From contig DATAYA010000022.1 of NCBI GenBank assembly GCA_036272815.1, positions 1 through 13,805 on the forward strand: DNA of 13,805 bases, in the 5' to 3' direction. The notes under the pieces were generated by a model. That model was not told the DNA's origin and searched no databases. It saw nothing but the letters and a program-made list of their open reading frames with translations. The position numbers and the translations under genes are program-made. Below are positions 1-6,845 of this stretch, piece after piece (position 1 is the stretch's first letter; every line of letters begins with the position of its first letter). This stretch comes from DATAYA01 sp036272815. GTDB lineage: Bacteria; Pseudomonadota; Alphaproteobacteria; Acetobacterales; Acetobacteraceae.

Positions 1-560
1 CTTCCTCGCGGCGGCGGGCTTCCTCGGCGGCGGAGAGGATGGAAATCTTTTCCTGCTCGCGGCGCTCGGCCTCGCGCTGCGCGGCGAGGCGCTGCTGCTC
101 GGCCAGCACGCGCTGGCGGGTGGCCAGTTCGGCGGCGGTAAGGGCGCGCGGCGCGGCGGCGCCGGGGCGCGGACGCGGGGCTGCCGGCGGCGGAGAGGAT
201 GGAAATCTTTTCCTGCTCGCGGCGCTCGGACTCCCGGCGCGCCGTGTCGCGCTGCTGCTCGACCAGCGCGCGCTGGCGGGCGGCAAGCTCGGTCGCAGTC
301 AGCGCCCTGCCGCCGGCCCCGACGCGGCCGCCCCCCGAGGCTCCCGGTCGGCCCTGCGGACCCCCGGGCAGCGGTGCCGCCGGCGCCGGAGCGGGTGCCG
401 CGCGCTTCTTGCGCACCTCGACCTGCACCACCTTGGAGCGGCCGTGGCTAAAGCTCTGCCGCACCGATCCGCCGTCCACGGTCCGGCCCAGCTCGAGCCG
501 GCCCGTGGGCCGCAGCGAGAGGCGCCCCTTGCCCTGATCCTGATCGTTGCTGTCGCTCAT
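1..560 (-). CDS. infB: Translation initiation factor IF-2, N-terminal part (3' end beyond window; apparent frameshift)
   Basis: IF-2 is the GTPase that brings initiator fMet-tRNA to the 30S subunit. Only the N-terminal, species-variable part is present; the G domain lies beyond base 1. The ATG at 560-558 overlaps the ylxR stop as ATGA, as expected in the rimP-nusA-ylxR-infB operon. The first 53 residues carry the conserved alphaproteobacterial IF-2 block (residues 36-53, SFSHGRSKVVQVEVRKKR). An Ala/Pro/Gly linker follows, then a charged helical segment ending ERREQEKISILSAA (about 112-125). That segment is duplicated further downstream, but in the next reading frame. Continuing the start-codon frame past about base 180 gives an Arg/Ala/Pro-rich unlikely peptide; the shifted frame gives PRPRPGAAAPRALTAAELA and a good IF-2 linker. 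Dropping one base from the G run at 177-180 joins the two. Because infB is essential, a sequencing or assembly error is the likeliest cause. The identity is secure; the frame at 160-185 is not. Confidence 0.9.
   Translation of the reverse strand, partial: MSDSNDQDQGKGRLSLRPTGRLELGRTVDGGSVRQSFSHGRSKVVQVEVRKKRAAPAPAPAAPLPGGPQGRPGASGGGRVGAGGRALTATELAARQRALVEQQRDTARRESERREQEKISILSAAGSPASAPRRRRAARPYRRRTGHPPARAGRAAAPRRAARGRAPRAGKDFHPLRRRGSPPPRG
25..308 (-). repeat. Tandem duplication inside infB (two copies, 160-bp offset)
   Basis: Bases 25-69 and 185-229 are identical over 45 positions. Similarity continues with scattered differences to about 148 and 308. On the minus strand each copy encodes about 43 residues running from ALTA-T/A-ELA through EQQR to ERREQEKISILSAA. 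The 160-base offset is not a multiple of three, so the two copies lie in different frames even though both read as good IF-2 linker sequence. Confidence 0.85.
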
Positions 561-1288
561 GCACCCGCCTGTTGGTCGATCCCGTCGACACCCGGCGCAC
601 CCGCACCCGATCCGCCGGCACCATTGTCATGCTGGTCGGCAAGCCCCGCCAGCCGTCCCGCTTCATCCTCGATCACCTGCGCCAGCCGCCCGGGGGCGAC
701 CGCCACATGTACCACCCGCTCGCGCCCGAACACCAAGCCAAGCGCCGCGGCGTCGAGCGGTGCGACCACCGGCGTGACACGGTGACCGCGCAGCCGCGCG
801 CGTTCCTCGGCACTGCCGTCGGTCGCCTGCACCAGCAAGGCGGCACGATCCTGCACCAGCCACTCGCGGGCCTTCTCGAACCCCGCCACCGCCTGCCCCG
901 CACGCCGCGCGAAACCGAGATGATCCGCGATCCGCTGGATAAGGCCTGCGCACAACATCGAAGCGAGGTCAGGCGGCACCACCACCGGACCACGCGCGGC
1001 CTTCGCAAAAACCCCGCGGACGCGGGCGCGTTCTAGCACATCGGCCCGCGCGCTCAACCACAGTCCGCGCCCCGGCAGGCTTGCCGCCAAGTCGGGCACC
1101 AGCACACGGCCGGGACCGACCACGAAGCGGATCATGACCTCTTTGGGTGCACGCGCACGGGTCACGATGCAGCGCCGCAGCGGCCCCGTCTCGGGATCGG
1201 GCTCCGGATCGGGCTCGTCAGTTGCGGGCGTGTCCTCAGCTCCCGCCGACGCTTCCGCAATCGCGTCAGTCGTGATCAGCCTCCCCAT
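557..1288 (-). CDS. ylxR: YlxR-family (DUF448) RNA-binding protein with C-terminal L7Ae-like domain
   Basis: This 243-residue protein sits between nusA and infB, the usual place for YlxR. Residues about 36-100 form the YlxR/DUF448 domain, with RRCIVTR near 38-44, PKEVMIRFVV and the LPGRGLWL turn at 71-78. Residues about 112-210 resemble the L7Ae-like half found fused to YlxR in alphaproteobacteria (GFARRAGQAVAGFEKARE, then an AALLVQATDGS strand). The N-terminal 35 residues are acidic and Pro-rich and the C-terminus is Gly/Ala-rich; both look disordered. YlxR homologues bind structured RNA, and in some bacteria one (RnpM) modulates RNase P; the role here is unproven. The chosen ATG lies inside the end of nusA (23-base overlap), implying translational coupling. 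A longer in-frame ORF to 1498 is only nusA shadow. The stop overlaps the infB start as ATGA. Confidence 0.88.
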   Translation of the reverse strand: MGRLITTDAIAEASAGAEDTPATDEPDPEPDPETGPLRRCIVTRARAPKEVMIRFVVGPGRVLVPDLAASLPGRGLWLSARADVLERARVRGVFAKAARGPVVVPPDLASMLCAGLIQRIADHLGFARRAGQAVAGFEKAREWLVQDRAALLVQATDGSAEERARLRGHRVTPVVAPLDAAALGLVFGRERVVHVAVAPGRLAQVIEDEAGRLAGLADQHDNGAGGSGAGAPGVDGIDQQAGA

Positions 1289-2855
1289 CGGCCCACTCGC
1301 CGGCCGCATGATCGGCCGGACCGGTTTCCGGACCCGTCGCCTCTGGTGCCGCTTCCTCGCCCTCGAACCAGTGGGCACGGGCCGCCATGATGATCTGGTT
1401 GGCAGTCTCCTCGTCCATCGCCGCAGCGCCCACGATCTCGCGCAGCTCGTCGGAGGCGAGATCGCCCAGATCATCGAGGGTCCGGACCTCCTTCTCACCG
1501 AGCGCCACCAGCATTGCCGGCGTCAGCCCTTCCACCCCAGCCAGCTCGTCGGTGACGCCGAGGGCGCGGCGGCGTTCGTCCAGCGCCTCGTCGCGACGGA
1601 TCAGCCAGCCCTCGGCGCGGCGGATCAGTTCGGCGGCGACGTTCTCGTCGAACCCCTCGATGTCGGCGAGTTCGTCGGGCGGCGTGAAGGCAAGCTCCTC
1701 CACCGAGTTGAAGCCCTCCGCCACCAGCAACCCCGCAATCACATCATCGACATCGAGCGCCTCGACGAACAGCCCGGTGCGCCGGCGGAATTCCTCCTGC
1801 CGGCGTTCGCTCTCCTCCGCCTCGGTGAGGATGTCGATGTCCCAGCGGGTGAGCTGGCTGCCCAGCCGCACGTTCTGCCCGCGCCTGCCGATCGCCAGCG
1901 AAAGCTGGTCGTCGGGCACCACGACCTCGACCCGCCCGGCCTCTTCGTCCATCACCACCTTCGTCACCTCGGCCGGCGCCAGCGCGTTCACCACGAACGT
2001 CGCGGCCTGCGGCGACCATGGAATGATATCGATCTTCTCGCCTTGCAGCTCCTGCACCACCGCCTGCACCCGCGAGCCGCGCATGCCGACGCAGGCGCCG
2101 ACCGGATCGATCGAGCTGTCGCGCGAGATCACCGCCATCTTGGCGCGGCTGCCCGGATCGCGCGCCACCGCCTTTATTTCAATAATCCCGTCGTAGATTT
2201 CCGGAACTTCCTGCGCGAACAGCTTGGCGAGGAAACTCGGATGCGTGCGCGAGAGGAATATCTGCGGCCCGCGCGGCTCCTCGCGCACGTCGTAGATGTA
2301 CGCGCGCACCCGGTCGCCATTGCGGAAACTCTCGCGCGGGATCAGCTCGTCGCGGCGCAGCAGCGCCTCGGCGCGGCCGAGGTCGACCATCAGGTTGCCG
2401 TACTCGGTGCGCTTGACGACGCCGTTGATGATCTCGCCGACGCGGTCCTTGTATTCGTCGAACTGCCGCTTGCGCTCGTATTCGCGCACGCGCTGCACCA
2501 TCACCTGCTTGGCGGTCTGGGCGGCGATGCGGTTGAAGTCGATCGGCGGCAGCGGGTCGATGAGGAACTCGCCGACCGCGATCTCCGGCTTGAACTTGCG
2601 GGCGATGTGGACGGGGATCTGGGTCTCCTCGTTCTCCACCGTCTCCACCGCCTCGGTCCAGCGCGAGAGGCGCACGTCGCCGGTGCGGCGGTCGATGGTG
2701 GCGCGGATGTCCTTCTCGTGCCCGTACTTGGCGCGGCCGGCCTTCTGGATCGCCTGCTCCATCGCCTCCAGCACTTCCTCGCGCTCGATCGACTTCTCGC
2801 GCGCGACGGCGTCGGCGACCAGCAGCAATTCGGGTCGAGAGATGGCGGTGTCCAT
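1266..2855 (-). CDS. nusA: Transcription termination/antitermination factor NusA
   Basis: NusA binds RNA polymerase and nascent RNA; it promotes pausing and hairpin termination and takes part in rRNA antitermination. The 529-residue protein has the full alphaproteobacterial layout: polymerase-binding N-terminal domain (1 to about 130), S1 domain (about 136-203, GEIINGVVKRTEYGNLMVDL), two KH domains (GMRG near 257 and GRRGQNVRLGSQLTRW at 323-338), then helix-hairpin-helix-type repeats (about 365-500) and an acidic tail. I chose the ATG at 2855 because AGGAGAGAGGA lies just upstream and homologues start MDTAISRPELL. A TTG at 2900 and an ATG at 2897 in the same frame would add up to 15 residues (the TTG would overlap the rimP stop as TTGA), but lack the family start. 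It lies 41 bases downstream of rimP, and its end contains the ylxR start. Confidence 0.96.
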   Translation of the reverse strand: MDTAISRPELLLVADAVAREKSIEREEVLEAMEQAIQKAGRAKYGHEKDIRATIDRRTGDVRLSRWTEAVETVENEETQIPVHIARKFKPEIAVGEFLIDPLPPIDFNRIAAQTAKQVMVQRVREYERKRQFDEYKDRVGEIINGVVKRTEYGNLMVDLGRAEALLRRDELIPRESFRNGDRVRAYIYDVREEPRGPQIFLSRTHPSFLAKLFAQEVPEIYDGIIEIKAVARDPGSRAKMAVISRDSSIDPVGACVGMRGSRVQAVVQELQGEKIDIIPWSPQAATFVVNALAPAEVTKVVMDEEAGRVEVVVPDDQLSLAIGRRGQNVRLGSQLTRWDIDILTEAEESERRQEEFRRRTGLFVEALDVDDVIAGLLVAEGFNSVEELAFTPPDELADIEGFDENVAAELIRRAEGWLIRRDEALDERRRALGVTDELAGVEGLTPAMLVALGEKEVRTLDDLGDLASDELREIVGAAAMDEETANQIIMAARAHWFEGEEAAPEATGPETGPADHAAGEWADGEADHD

Positions 2856-2896
2856 GACGTCCTCTCTCCTCGCAAGGATCTTGTCTGATATGGCCA

Positions 2897-3418
2897 TCAA
2901 TGCGCCTTCTGCGGAGCGGCGGCGGCAATCAGCGCCTCGGTCAGCACGAGCCGCGCGCGCCTTATGTCGGGCAGCGGCAGTGCCGCCTCGCTGCCGTCGT
3001 CAAGCCGCAGGCGGGCGTGCGCGTCGTCGGCGCCGAGCACGGTGCCGGCAAGGCGGCGGCGGCCGGCGACGGGGGCGGCCAGCTCGACGCGGGCGAGATG
3101 GCCGGCATAGCGGTTCCAATCCTTCGGCCGGGTCAGCGGCCGGTCAATCCCCGGCGAACTGACTTCCAGCGTCCAGGTCGCCGGCATCGGGTCGCTCACG
3201 TCGAGCACTGCCCCGATCGCCACACTCAGCTGCTCGCAGTCCTCGATGCTGAACCCGCTGCCGTCGGCGCGCTCGGCCATGATTTGCACGGTCGGCCGCT
3301 CGCGCCCGAGCACAGCGATGCGGACCAACTCATAGCCCATGCGGTCCAGCGTCGGCGCGATCATGCCGGCGAGGCAGTCTTCCAGTGTTGCGGCGTGCGG
3401 GTGTGTGGCGCGATCCAA
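2897..3418 (-). CDS. rimP: Ribosome maturation factor RimP
   Basis: RimP helps assemble the 30S subunit. It is the first gene of the rimP-nusA-infB operon in many bacteria. From the TTG at 3418 the protein has 173 residues, normal for the family. The N-terminal alpha/beta domain includes the block MGYELVRIAVLGRERPTVQI (27-46) and the signature SSPGIDRPL (87-95); the C-terminal SH3-like barrel covers about 104-163. The start is uncertain. TTG at 3418 gives the expected N-terminus (DRATHPHAATLEDCLAGM) but no Shine-Dalgarno sequence precedes it; it follows a run of T at the base of a terminator-like hairpin. The frame is open back to a TTG at 3508, but that codon overlaps the candidate -35 box and the extra 30 residues do not look like RimP. 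The next ATG (3364) would cut into the first helix. Confidence 0.93.
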   Translation of the reverse strand: MDRATHPHAATLEDCLAGMIAPTLDRMGYELVRIAVLGRERPTVQIMAERADGSGFSIEDCEQLSVAIGAVLDVSDPMPATWTLEVSSPGIDRPLTRPKDWNRYAGHLARVELAAPVAGRRRLAGTVLGADDAHARLRLDDGSEAALPLPDIRRARLVLTEALIAAAAPQKAH

Positions 3419-3421
3419 AAC

Positions 3422-3447
3422 AAAAAAGGCGGCCCGTGAAGGCCACC
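3422..3447 (-). terminator. Intrinsic terminator/attenuator in the rimP leader
   Basis: Read on the minus strand, GGTGGCC (3447-3441), loop TTCACG, GGCCGCC (3434-3428) forms a 7-bp stem with one G-T wobble, followed by six T (3427-3422), then G and four more T. It lies 116-141 bases beyond the tyrS stop and ends 3 bases before the probable rimP start. No promoter fits between hairpin and start codon, so rimP transcripts should pass through it. It could terminate tyrS transcripts, attenuate the rimP operon, or do both. It is the only convincing hairpin plus T-tract I found in the window. Confidence 0.8.
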
Positions 3448-3479
3448 CCCCATCTGCGAGCGGTGTGTGATCCCACAGG

Positions 3480-3508
3480 CAAATAGCGCGGCGGACACCT
3501 GCTTGCAA
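3480..3508 (-). promoter_or_regulatory. Candidate sigma-70 promoter for rimP-nusA-ylxR-infB
   Basis: On the minus strand TTGCAA (3508-3503) and TATTTG (3485-3480) are separated by exactly 17 bases, lying between the tyrS stop and the rimP hairpin. The -35 box has 4/6 and the -10 box 3/6 consensus matches; the preceding C gives the CTTG core common in alphaproteobacterial promoters. The predicted start near 3473 would give a leader of about 55 bases containing the hairpin. Confidence 0.5.
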
Positions 3509-3562
3509 GGCCGCTTGAGGCTTGCGAGACCGCGGCCGCTCGAGGAGCGATCCTGCCGCCGC

Positions 3563-4807
3563 CTACTCCGGCCGCACGAGCATCACGCGCTTCCGCCCCG
3601 CCGAAATCTTGATCGCGCCCTCCCGCAGATCGGCCGACGAGACCACGGCATCCTCCTCCGCGACCGGCGCGTCGTTCACCCGCGCCCCGCCGCCGCGGAT
3701 CAGCCGCCGCCCTTCGGCGTTGCTCGCGGCGAGCCCGGCCTCGGCGAACAGACGGAACGCCGGGATGCCGGCCGCGAGCACCGACGCCGGCACGCGATGC
3801 GTGGGCAATGTCTCGGCCGCCTGCCCCGCCTCGAAGGTGCGGCTTGCAGTCGCCTCCGCCCCGGCCGCCGCATCCCGCCCATGCAGCAGCGCGGCCGCCT
3901 CGGTCGCGAGCACCTTCTTCGCGGCGTTGATCTCCGCCCCTCCCAGCGCCTCCAGTCGCGCGATCTCGCCCAGGTCGAGGTCGGTGAACAGGCGCAGGAA
4001 GCGGCCCACGTCGCCGTCCTCGGTGTTGCGCCAGAACTGCCAGTAATCATAGGGCGAGACCCGGTCGGCGGTGAGCCAGACCGCGCCTTGCGCCGTCTTG
4101 CCCATCTTGGCGCCCGACGCGGTCGCGATCAGTGGCGTGGTCAGCCCGAACACGCTCGCCTGGTCGGTGCGCCGCACCAGCTCCGCGCCGGCGACGATGT
4201 TGCCCCACTGGTCGGACCCACCCATCTGCAACGCGACGCCGTGCCGCCGGTGCAACTCGCGGAAATCGTAGCTCTGCAAAATCATGTAGTTGAATTCGAG
4301 GAAGGTGAGCGGCTGCTCCCGCTCGAGCCGCAGGCGGATGCTGTCGAAGGTCAGCATCCGGTTGACGCTGAAATGCGGCCCGACCTCGCGCAGCAGCTCG
4401 ATATAGCCGAGCCGGTCGAGCCACTCGGCGTTGTTCGCCATCATCGCCTCCGACGCCCCCTCGCCGAAGCGCAGGAACGGCGTGAAGCAGCGGCGTATGC
4501 CGGCCATGTTGGCGGCGATCTGCGCGTCGGTCAGGAGCTGGCGCGTGGCGTCGCGCCCGGACGGATCGCCGATCCGCGTCGTCCCGCCGCCCATCAGCAC
4601 GACGGGCCGGTGCCCGTGCCGCTGCAGGAGCCGGAGAATCATGATCTGCACGAGGCTGCCGACATGCAGGCTGTCGGCGGTGCAGTCGAAGCCGATATAG
4701 CCGCTGACGGGACCCGCCAGCAGCGCCGCGTCGAGCGCGTCCATATCGGTGCACTGGTGGACGAAGCCGCGCGCGGCGGCCTCGGTCAGGAACGCGCTTT
4801 GGGGCAT
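3563..4807 (-). CDS. tyrS: Tyrosine--tRNA ligase
   Basis: This enzyme attaches tyrosine to tRNA-Tyr using ATP. The 414-residue protein matches the usual bacterial TyrRS length. The class I HIGH-type motif is HVGS (48-51), in the context GYIGFDCTADSLHVGS. The tyrosine- and ATP-site blocks include GDPSGR (80-85), YMILQSYDF (174-182) and QMGGSDQWGN (194-203). The KMSKS-type loop is KMGKT (235-239 region). An S4 RNA-binding domain forms the C-terminus (about 352-412, with RRLIRGGGARVND). The ATG at 4807 gives the family N-terminus MPQSAFLTEAAARGF; the frame is open upstream to 5074 only because it runs through the tRNA gene. It starts 38 bases after the tRNA-Met, with no terminator and no clear promoter between, so the two are probably co-transcribed. 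Transcription may end at, or read through, the hairpin before rimP. Confidence 0.96.
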   Translation of the reverse strand: MPQSAFLTEAAARGFVHQCTDMDALDAALLAGPVSGYIGFDCTADSLHVGSLVQIMILRLLQRHGHRPVVLMGGGTTRIGDPSGRDATRQLLTDAQIAANMAGIRRCFTPFLRFGEGASEAMMANNAEWLDRLGYIELLREVGPHFSVNRMLTFDSIRLRLEREQPLTFLEFNYMILQSYDFRELHRRHGVALQMGGSDQWGNIVAGAELVRRTDQASVFGLTTPLIATASGAKMGKTAQGAVWLTADRVSPYDYWQFWRNTEDGDVGRFLRLFTDLDLGEIARLEALGGAEINAAKKVLATEAAALLHGRDAAAGAEATASRTFEAGQAAETLPTHRVPASVLAAGIPAFRLFAEAGLAASNAEGRRLIRGGGARVNDAPVAEEDAVVSSADLREGAIKISAGRKRVMLVRPE

Positions 4808-4845
4808 CGTGGGGTCCGGTGTGGTCGCTTGTGCGCGCCGGACGA

Positions 4846-4920
4846 TGGTAGCGGCGGGCGGATTTGAACCACCGACCAAGGGATTATGATTCCCCTGCTC
4901 TACCGCTGAGCTACGCCGCC
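4846..4920 (-). tRNA. tRNA-Met (CAU anticodon), probably elongator
   Basis: Seventy-five bases including an encoded CCA fold as a full cloverleaf. The acceptor stem is GGCGGCG against CGCCGCT (first pair G-U), followed by A73 and CCA. U8-A9 precede a GCTC/GAGC D-stem with a short loop. The anticodon stem is GGGGA/TCCCT, with a seven-base loop ATCATAA that places CAT at 34-36. The T arm is GGTGG-TTCAAAT-CCGCC. The paired 1-72 position and the anticodon stem without three consecutive G-C pairs at the loop argue against initiator tRNA-fMet. A CAU anticodon could also be the lysidine-modified Ile2 tRNA, but the GGAATCATAATCC anticodon arm resembles alphaproteobacterial elongator Met. Confidence 0.95.
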
Positions 4921-4942
4921 CCACGCGCCGATGCGCGCGCCC

Positions 4943-4971
4943 GAGATAGGCCGGGCGCCGGCTTCCGTCAA
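4943..4971 (-). promoter_or_regulatory. Candidate sigma-70 promoter for tRNA-Met/tyrS
   Basis: On the minus strand TTGACG (4971-4966), exactly 17 bases, then TATCTC (4948-4943) lie in the 51-base gap between the hbd stop and the tRNA. The -35 box matches consensus at 5/6 positions and the -10 at 3/6. Predicted initiation near 4937 leaves about 17 bases before the mature tRNA 5' end, which suits RNase P processing. Confidence 0.65.
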
Positions 4972-5901
4972 TTACCGGGTCGGCCGCGGCGGGGTCACGC
5001 TGTAATCGTAGAAGCCGCGCCCGGTCTTGCGGCCGAGCCAGCCGGCCTGGACGTATTTCATCAGCAGCGGGCACGGACGATACTTGCTGTCCGAGAGGCC
5101 CTCGTACAACACCTGCATGATCGACAGGCAGGTGTCGAGCCCGATGAAATCGGCCAGCTCCAGCGGTCCCATCGGATGCTTCGCACCGAGCCGCATCGCA
5201 TTGTCGATCGCGGTGATCGAGCCCACGCCCTCATAGAGCGCATAGACCGCCTCGTTGATCATCGGCACCAGGATGCGGTTGACGATGAAGGCCGGGAAAT
5301 CCTCGGCAACGGCAGTGGTCTTGTGCAGCGTCTCGGCCAGCGCCTGCACCGCCTGGAAGGTCGGCTCGTCGGTCGCGATGCCGCGGATCACCTCGACCAG
5401 CTGCATCACCGGCACCGGGTTCATGAAATGCATGCCGATGAACTTCTCGGGCCGGTCGGTGCCGGCGCCGAGCCGCGTGATCGGGATCGAGGAGGTGTTG
5501 GTGGCCAGAATGCAGGACGGCTTGAGGTGCGGGGTCAGCGCCTTGTAGATCGCGCGCTTGACCTCCTCCTTCTCGGTCGCCGCCTCGATCACGAAATCGC
5601 ATTCGCCGAAGGCCGCATTGTCGATGGCGGGCACGATGCGCGCGAGCGCCTCCGCCTTGGCCGCTTCGGTGATCGCGCCCCGGCCGATCTGGCGGTCCAT
5701 GTTGTGCCCGATCGTGCCGAGCGCCCGGTCGAGCACCTCCTGCCGCACGTCGAGCAGCACGACCGGCAGGGAAGCGAGCGCGCAGACATGGGCGATGCCG
5801 TTGCCCATCTGGCCGGCGCCGATGACGCCGACGCGCCTGATCGCCGGGGTCTCGACCTTCGCCTTCGGCGGCGCGGCGGCGGGATTGGTGTCGATGTTCA
5901 T
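4972..5901 (-). CDS. hbd: 3-hydroxybutyryl-CoA dehydrogenase (3-hydroxyacyl-CoA dehydrogenase family)
   Basis: This enzyme catalyses NAD(P)-linked oxidation or reduction between 3-hydroxyacyl-CoA and 3-oxoacyl-CoA, in beta-oxidation or butanoyl-CoA/PHB metabolism. In 309 residues there is a Rossmann domain with GVIGAGQMGNGIA (25-37), acidic D51 at the end of the second strand (fits NAD preference), and a C-terminal helical domain (about 205-300, with HPMGPLELADFIGLD at 242-256). The catalytic set expected for the family is present: S137 (TNTSS), H158 and N161 (MHFMNP), E170 and N208 (FIVNR). An Ala/Pro/Lys-rich N-terminal extension of about 20 residues precedes the first strand; it is longer than usual for single-domain Hbd and looks like a flexible tail. 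The ATG overlaps the etfA stop as ATGA, so it is the third gene of an etfB-etfA-hbd operon. It is single-function, not the fused FadB/FadJ type. Confidence 0.94.
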   Translation of the reverse strand: MNIDTNPAAAPPKAKVETPAIRRVGVIGAGQMGNGIAHVCALASLPVVLLDVRQEVLDRALGTIGHNMDRQIGRGAITEAAKAEALARIVPAIDNAAFGECDFVIEAATEKEEVKRAIYKALTPHLKPSCILATNTSSIPITRLGAGTDRPEKFIGMHFMNPVPVMQLVEVIRGIATDEPTFQAVQALAETLHKTTAVAEDFPAFIVNRILVPMINEAVYALYEGVGSITAIDNAMRLGAKHPMGPLELADFIGLDTCLSIMQVLYEGLSDSKYRPCPLLMKYVQAGWLGRKTGRGFYDYSVTPPRPTR

Positions 5902-6845
5902 GCGCCCCGCTCCAGCTCGGCTTTGAGTTCGGGCAAGGCCGTGAACAGGTCGGCGACAAGCCCATAATCGGCGACCTGGAAAATCGGCGCGTCCTCGTCC
6001 TTGTTGATCGCGACGATCACCTTGCTGTCCTTCATGCCCGCGAGATGCTGGATCGCACCGGAGATCCCGACGGCGATGTAGAGGTCGGGCGCCACCACCT
6101 TACCGGTCTGCCCGACCTGGTAGTCGTTCGGCACGAACCCGGCATCGACCGCCGCGCGGGAGGCGCCGATCGCGGCTCCCAGCCGGTCAGCGATCGGCTC
6201 CAGCAACGAAAAATTGTCGCCGCTCTGCATCCCGCGCCCGCCGGAGATCACGACGCGCGCCGCCGTCAGCTCCGGCCGCTCGCTCTTGGACAGCTCCGCC
6301 GACACGAACCGCGACAGGCCGGGCGCGGCGACCACGGGCGCTGCCTCGGTGGGCGCTGCACCGCCGGTCTCGGCCACCGGATCGAAGCTCGCCGCGCGGA
6401 TGGTGATGACCTTCTTGGCATCGGACGATCGCACCGTCGCCAGCGCATTGCCGGCATAGATCGGACGGACGAAGGTATCCGGGCCCTCGATCGCCGAGAT
6501 GTCGCTGATCGGCTGCACGTCGAGCAAAGCCGCCGCCCGCGGCATGACGTTCTTGCCGAGCGCCGTCGCCGCCGCCAGCAGGTGGTCGTAGCCGGGGGCG
6601 AGCGCGACCAGCAGGGCCGCGACCGGCTCGGCCAGCGCGTGGGCGAAGTCCGGCGCGTCGGCGACGATCACGCGAGCGATGCCGGGCAGCTTCGCCGCAG
6701 CCTCGACGGCGCGGCCGATCGCTTCGCCCGCCACCAATGCATGGACCTCGCCGCCGAGTTGCGACGCCGCCGCAACGGCACTGCGCGACGGCTGCTTTGC
6801 GGCACCGGTCGCGGCGTCAAACTCGATCAGGACCAGCGCGGTCAT
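5898..6845 (-). CDS. etfA: Electron transfer flavoprotein subunit alpha
   Basis: EtfA carries the FAD of the EtfAB dimer, which takes electrons from acyl-CoA and related dehydrogenases and passes them to ETF:ubiquinone oxidoreductase at the membrane. The 315-residue length is typical. The N-terminal domain covers about 1-190. The C-terminal FAD domain contains VVISGGRGM (198-206), SRAAVDAGFVPNDYQVGQTG (229-248) and YIAVGISGAIQHLAGM (256-271), then IVAINKDEDAPIFQVADYG (277-295). These are the classic FAD-contact elements of group I ETF. The gene overlaps etfB upstream and hbd downstream by ATGA at both ends, indicating tight coupling. No acyl-CoA dehydrogenase or ETF-QO gene lies in the window. 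Confidence 0.97.
   Translation of the reverse strand: MTALVLIEFDAATGAAKQPSRSAVAAASQLGGEVHALVAGEAIGRAVEAAAKLPGIARVIVADAPDFAHALAEPVAALLVALAPGYDHLLAAATALGKNVMPRAAALLDVQPISDISAIEGPDTFVRPIYAGNALATVRSSDAKKVITIRAASFDPVAETGGAAPTEAAPVVAAPGLSRFVSAELSKSERPELTAARVVISGGRGMQSGDNFSLLEPIADRLGAAIGASRAAVDAGFVPNDYQVGQTGKVVAPDLYIAVGISGAIQHLAGMKDSKVIVAINKDEDAPIFQVADYGLVADLFTALPELKAELERGA

Noticed and set aside
1134..2888. 584-codon open frame on the plus strand
   Set aside because: It lies fully antisense to nusA and ylxR, is His/Arg/Leu-rich with no domain logic, and arises from the GC-rich codon bias of the real genes.
4807..4845. Inverted repeat GTCCGG/CCGGAC between the tRNA and tyrS as a terminator
   Set aside because: Six-bp stem with an 18-base loop and no T-tract; at most an RNA-processing structure.
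3467..4867. 466-codon open frame on the plus strand
   Set aside because: Antisense shadow of tyrS; no recognisable motif, and it runs into the tRNA gene.
4808..5074. N-terminal extension of tyrS
   Set aside because: The extra 89 codons translate the tRNA-Met and its promoter.
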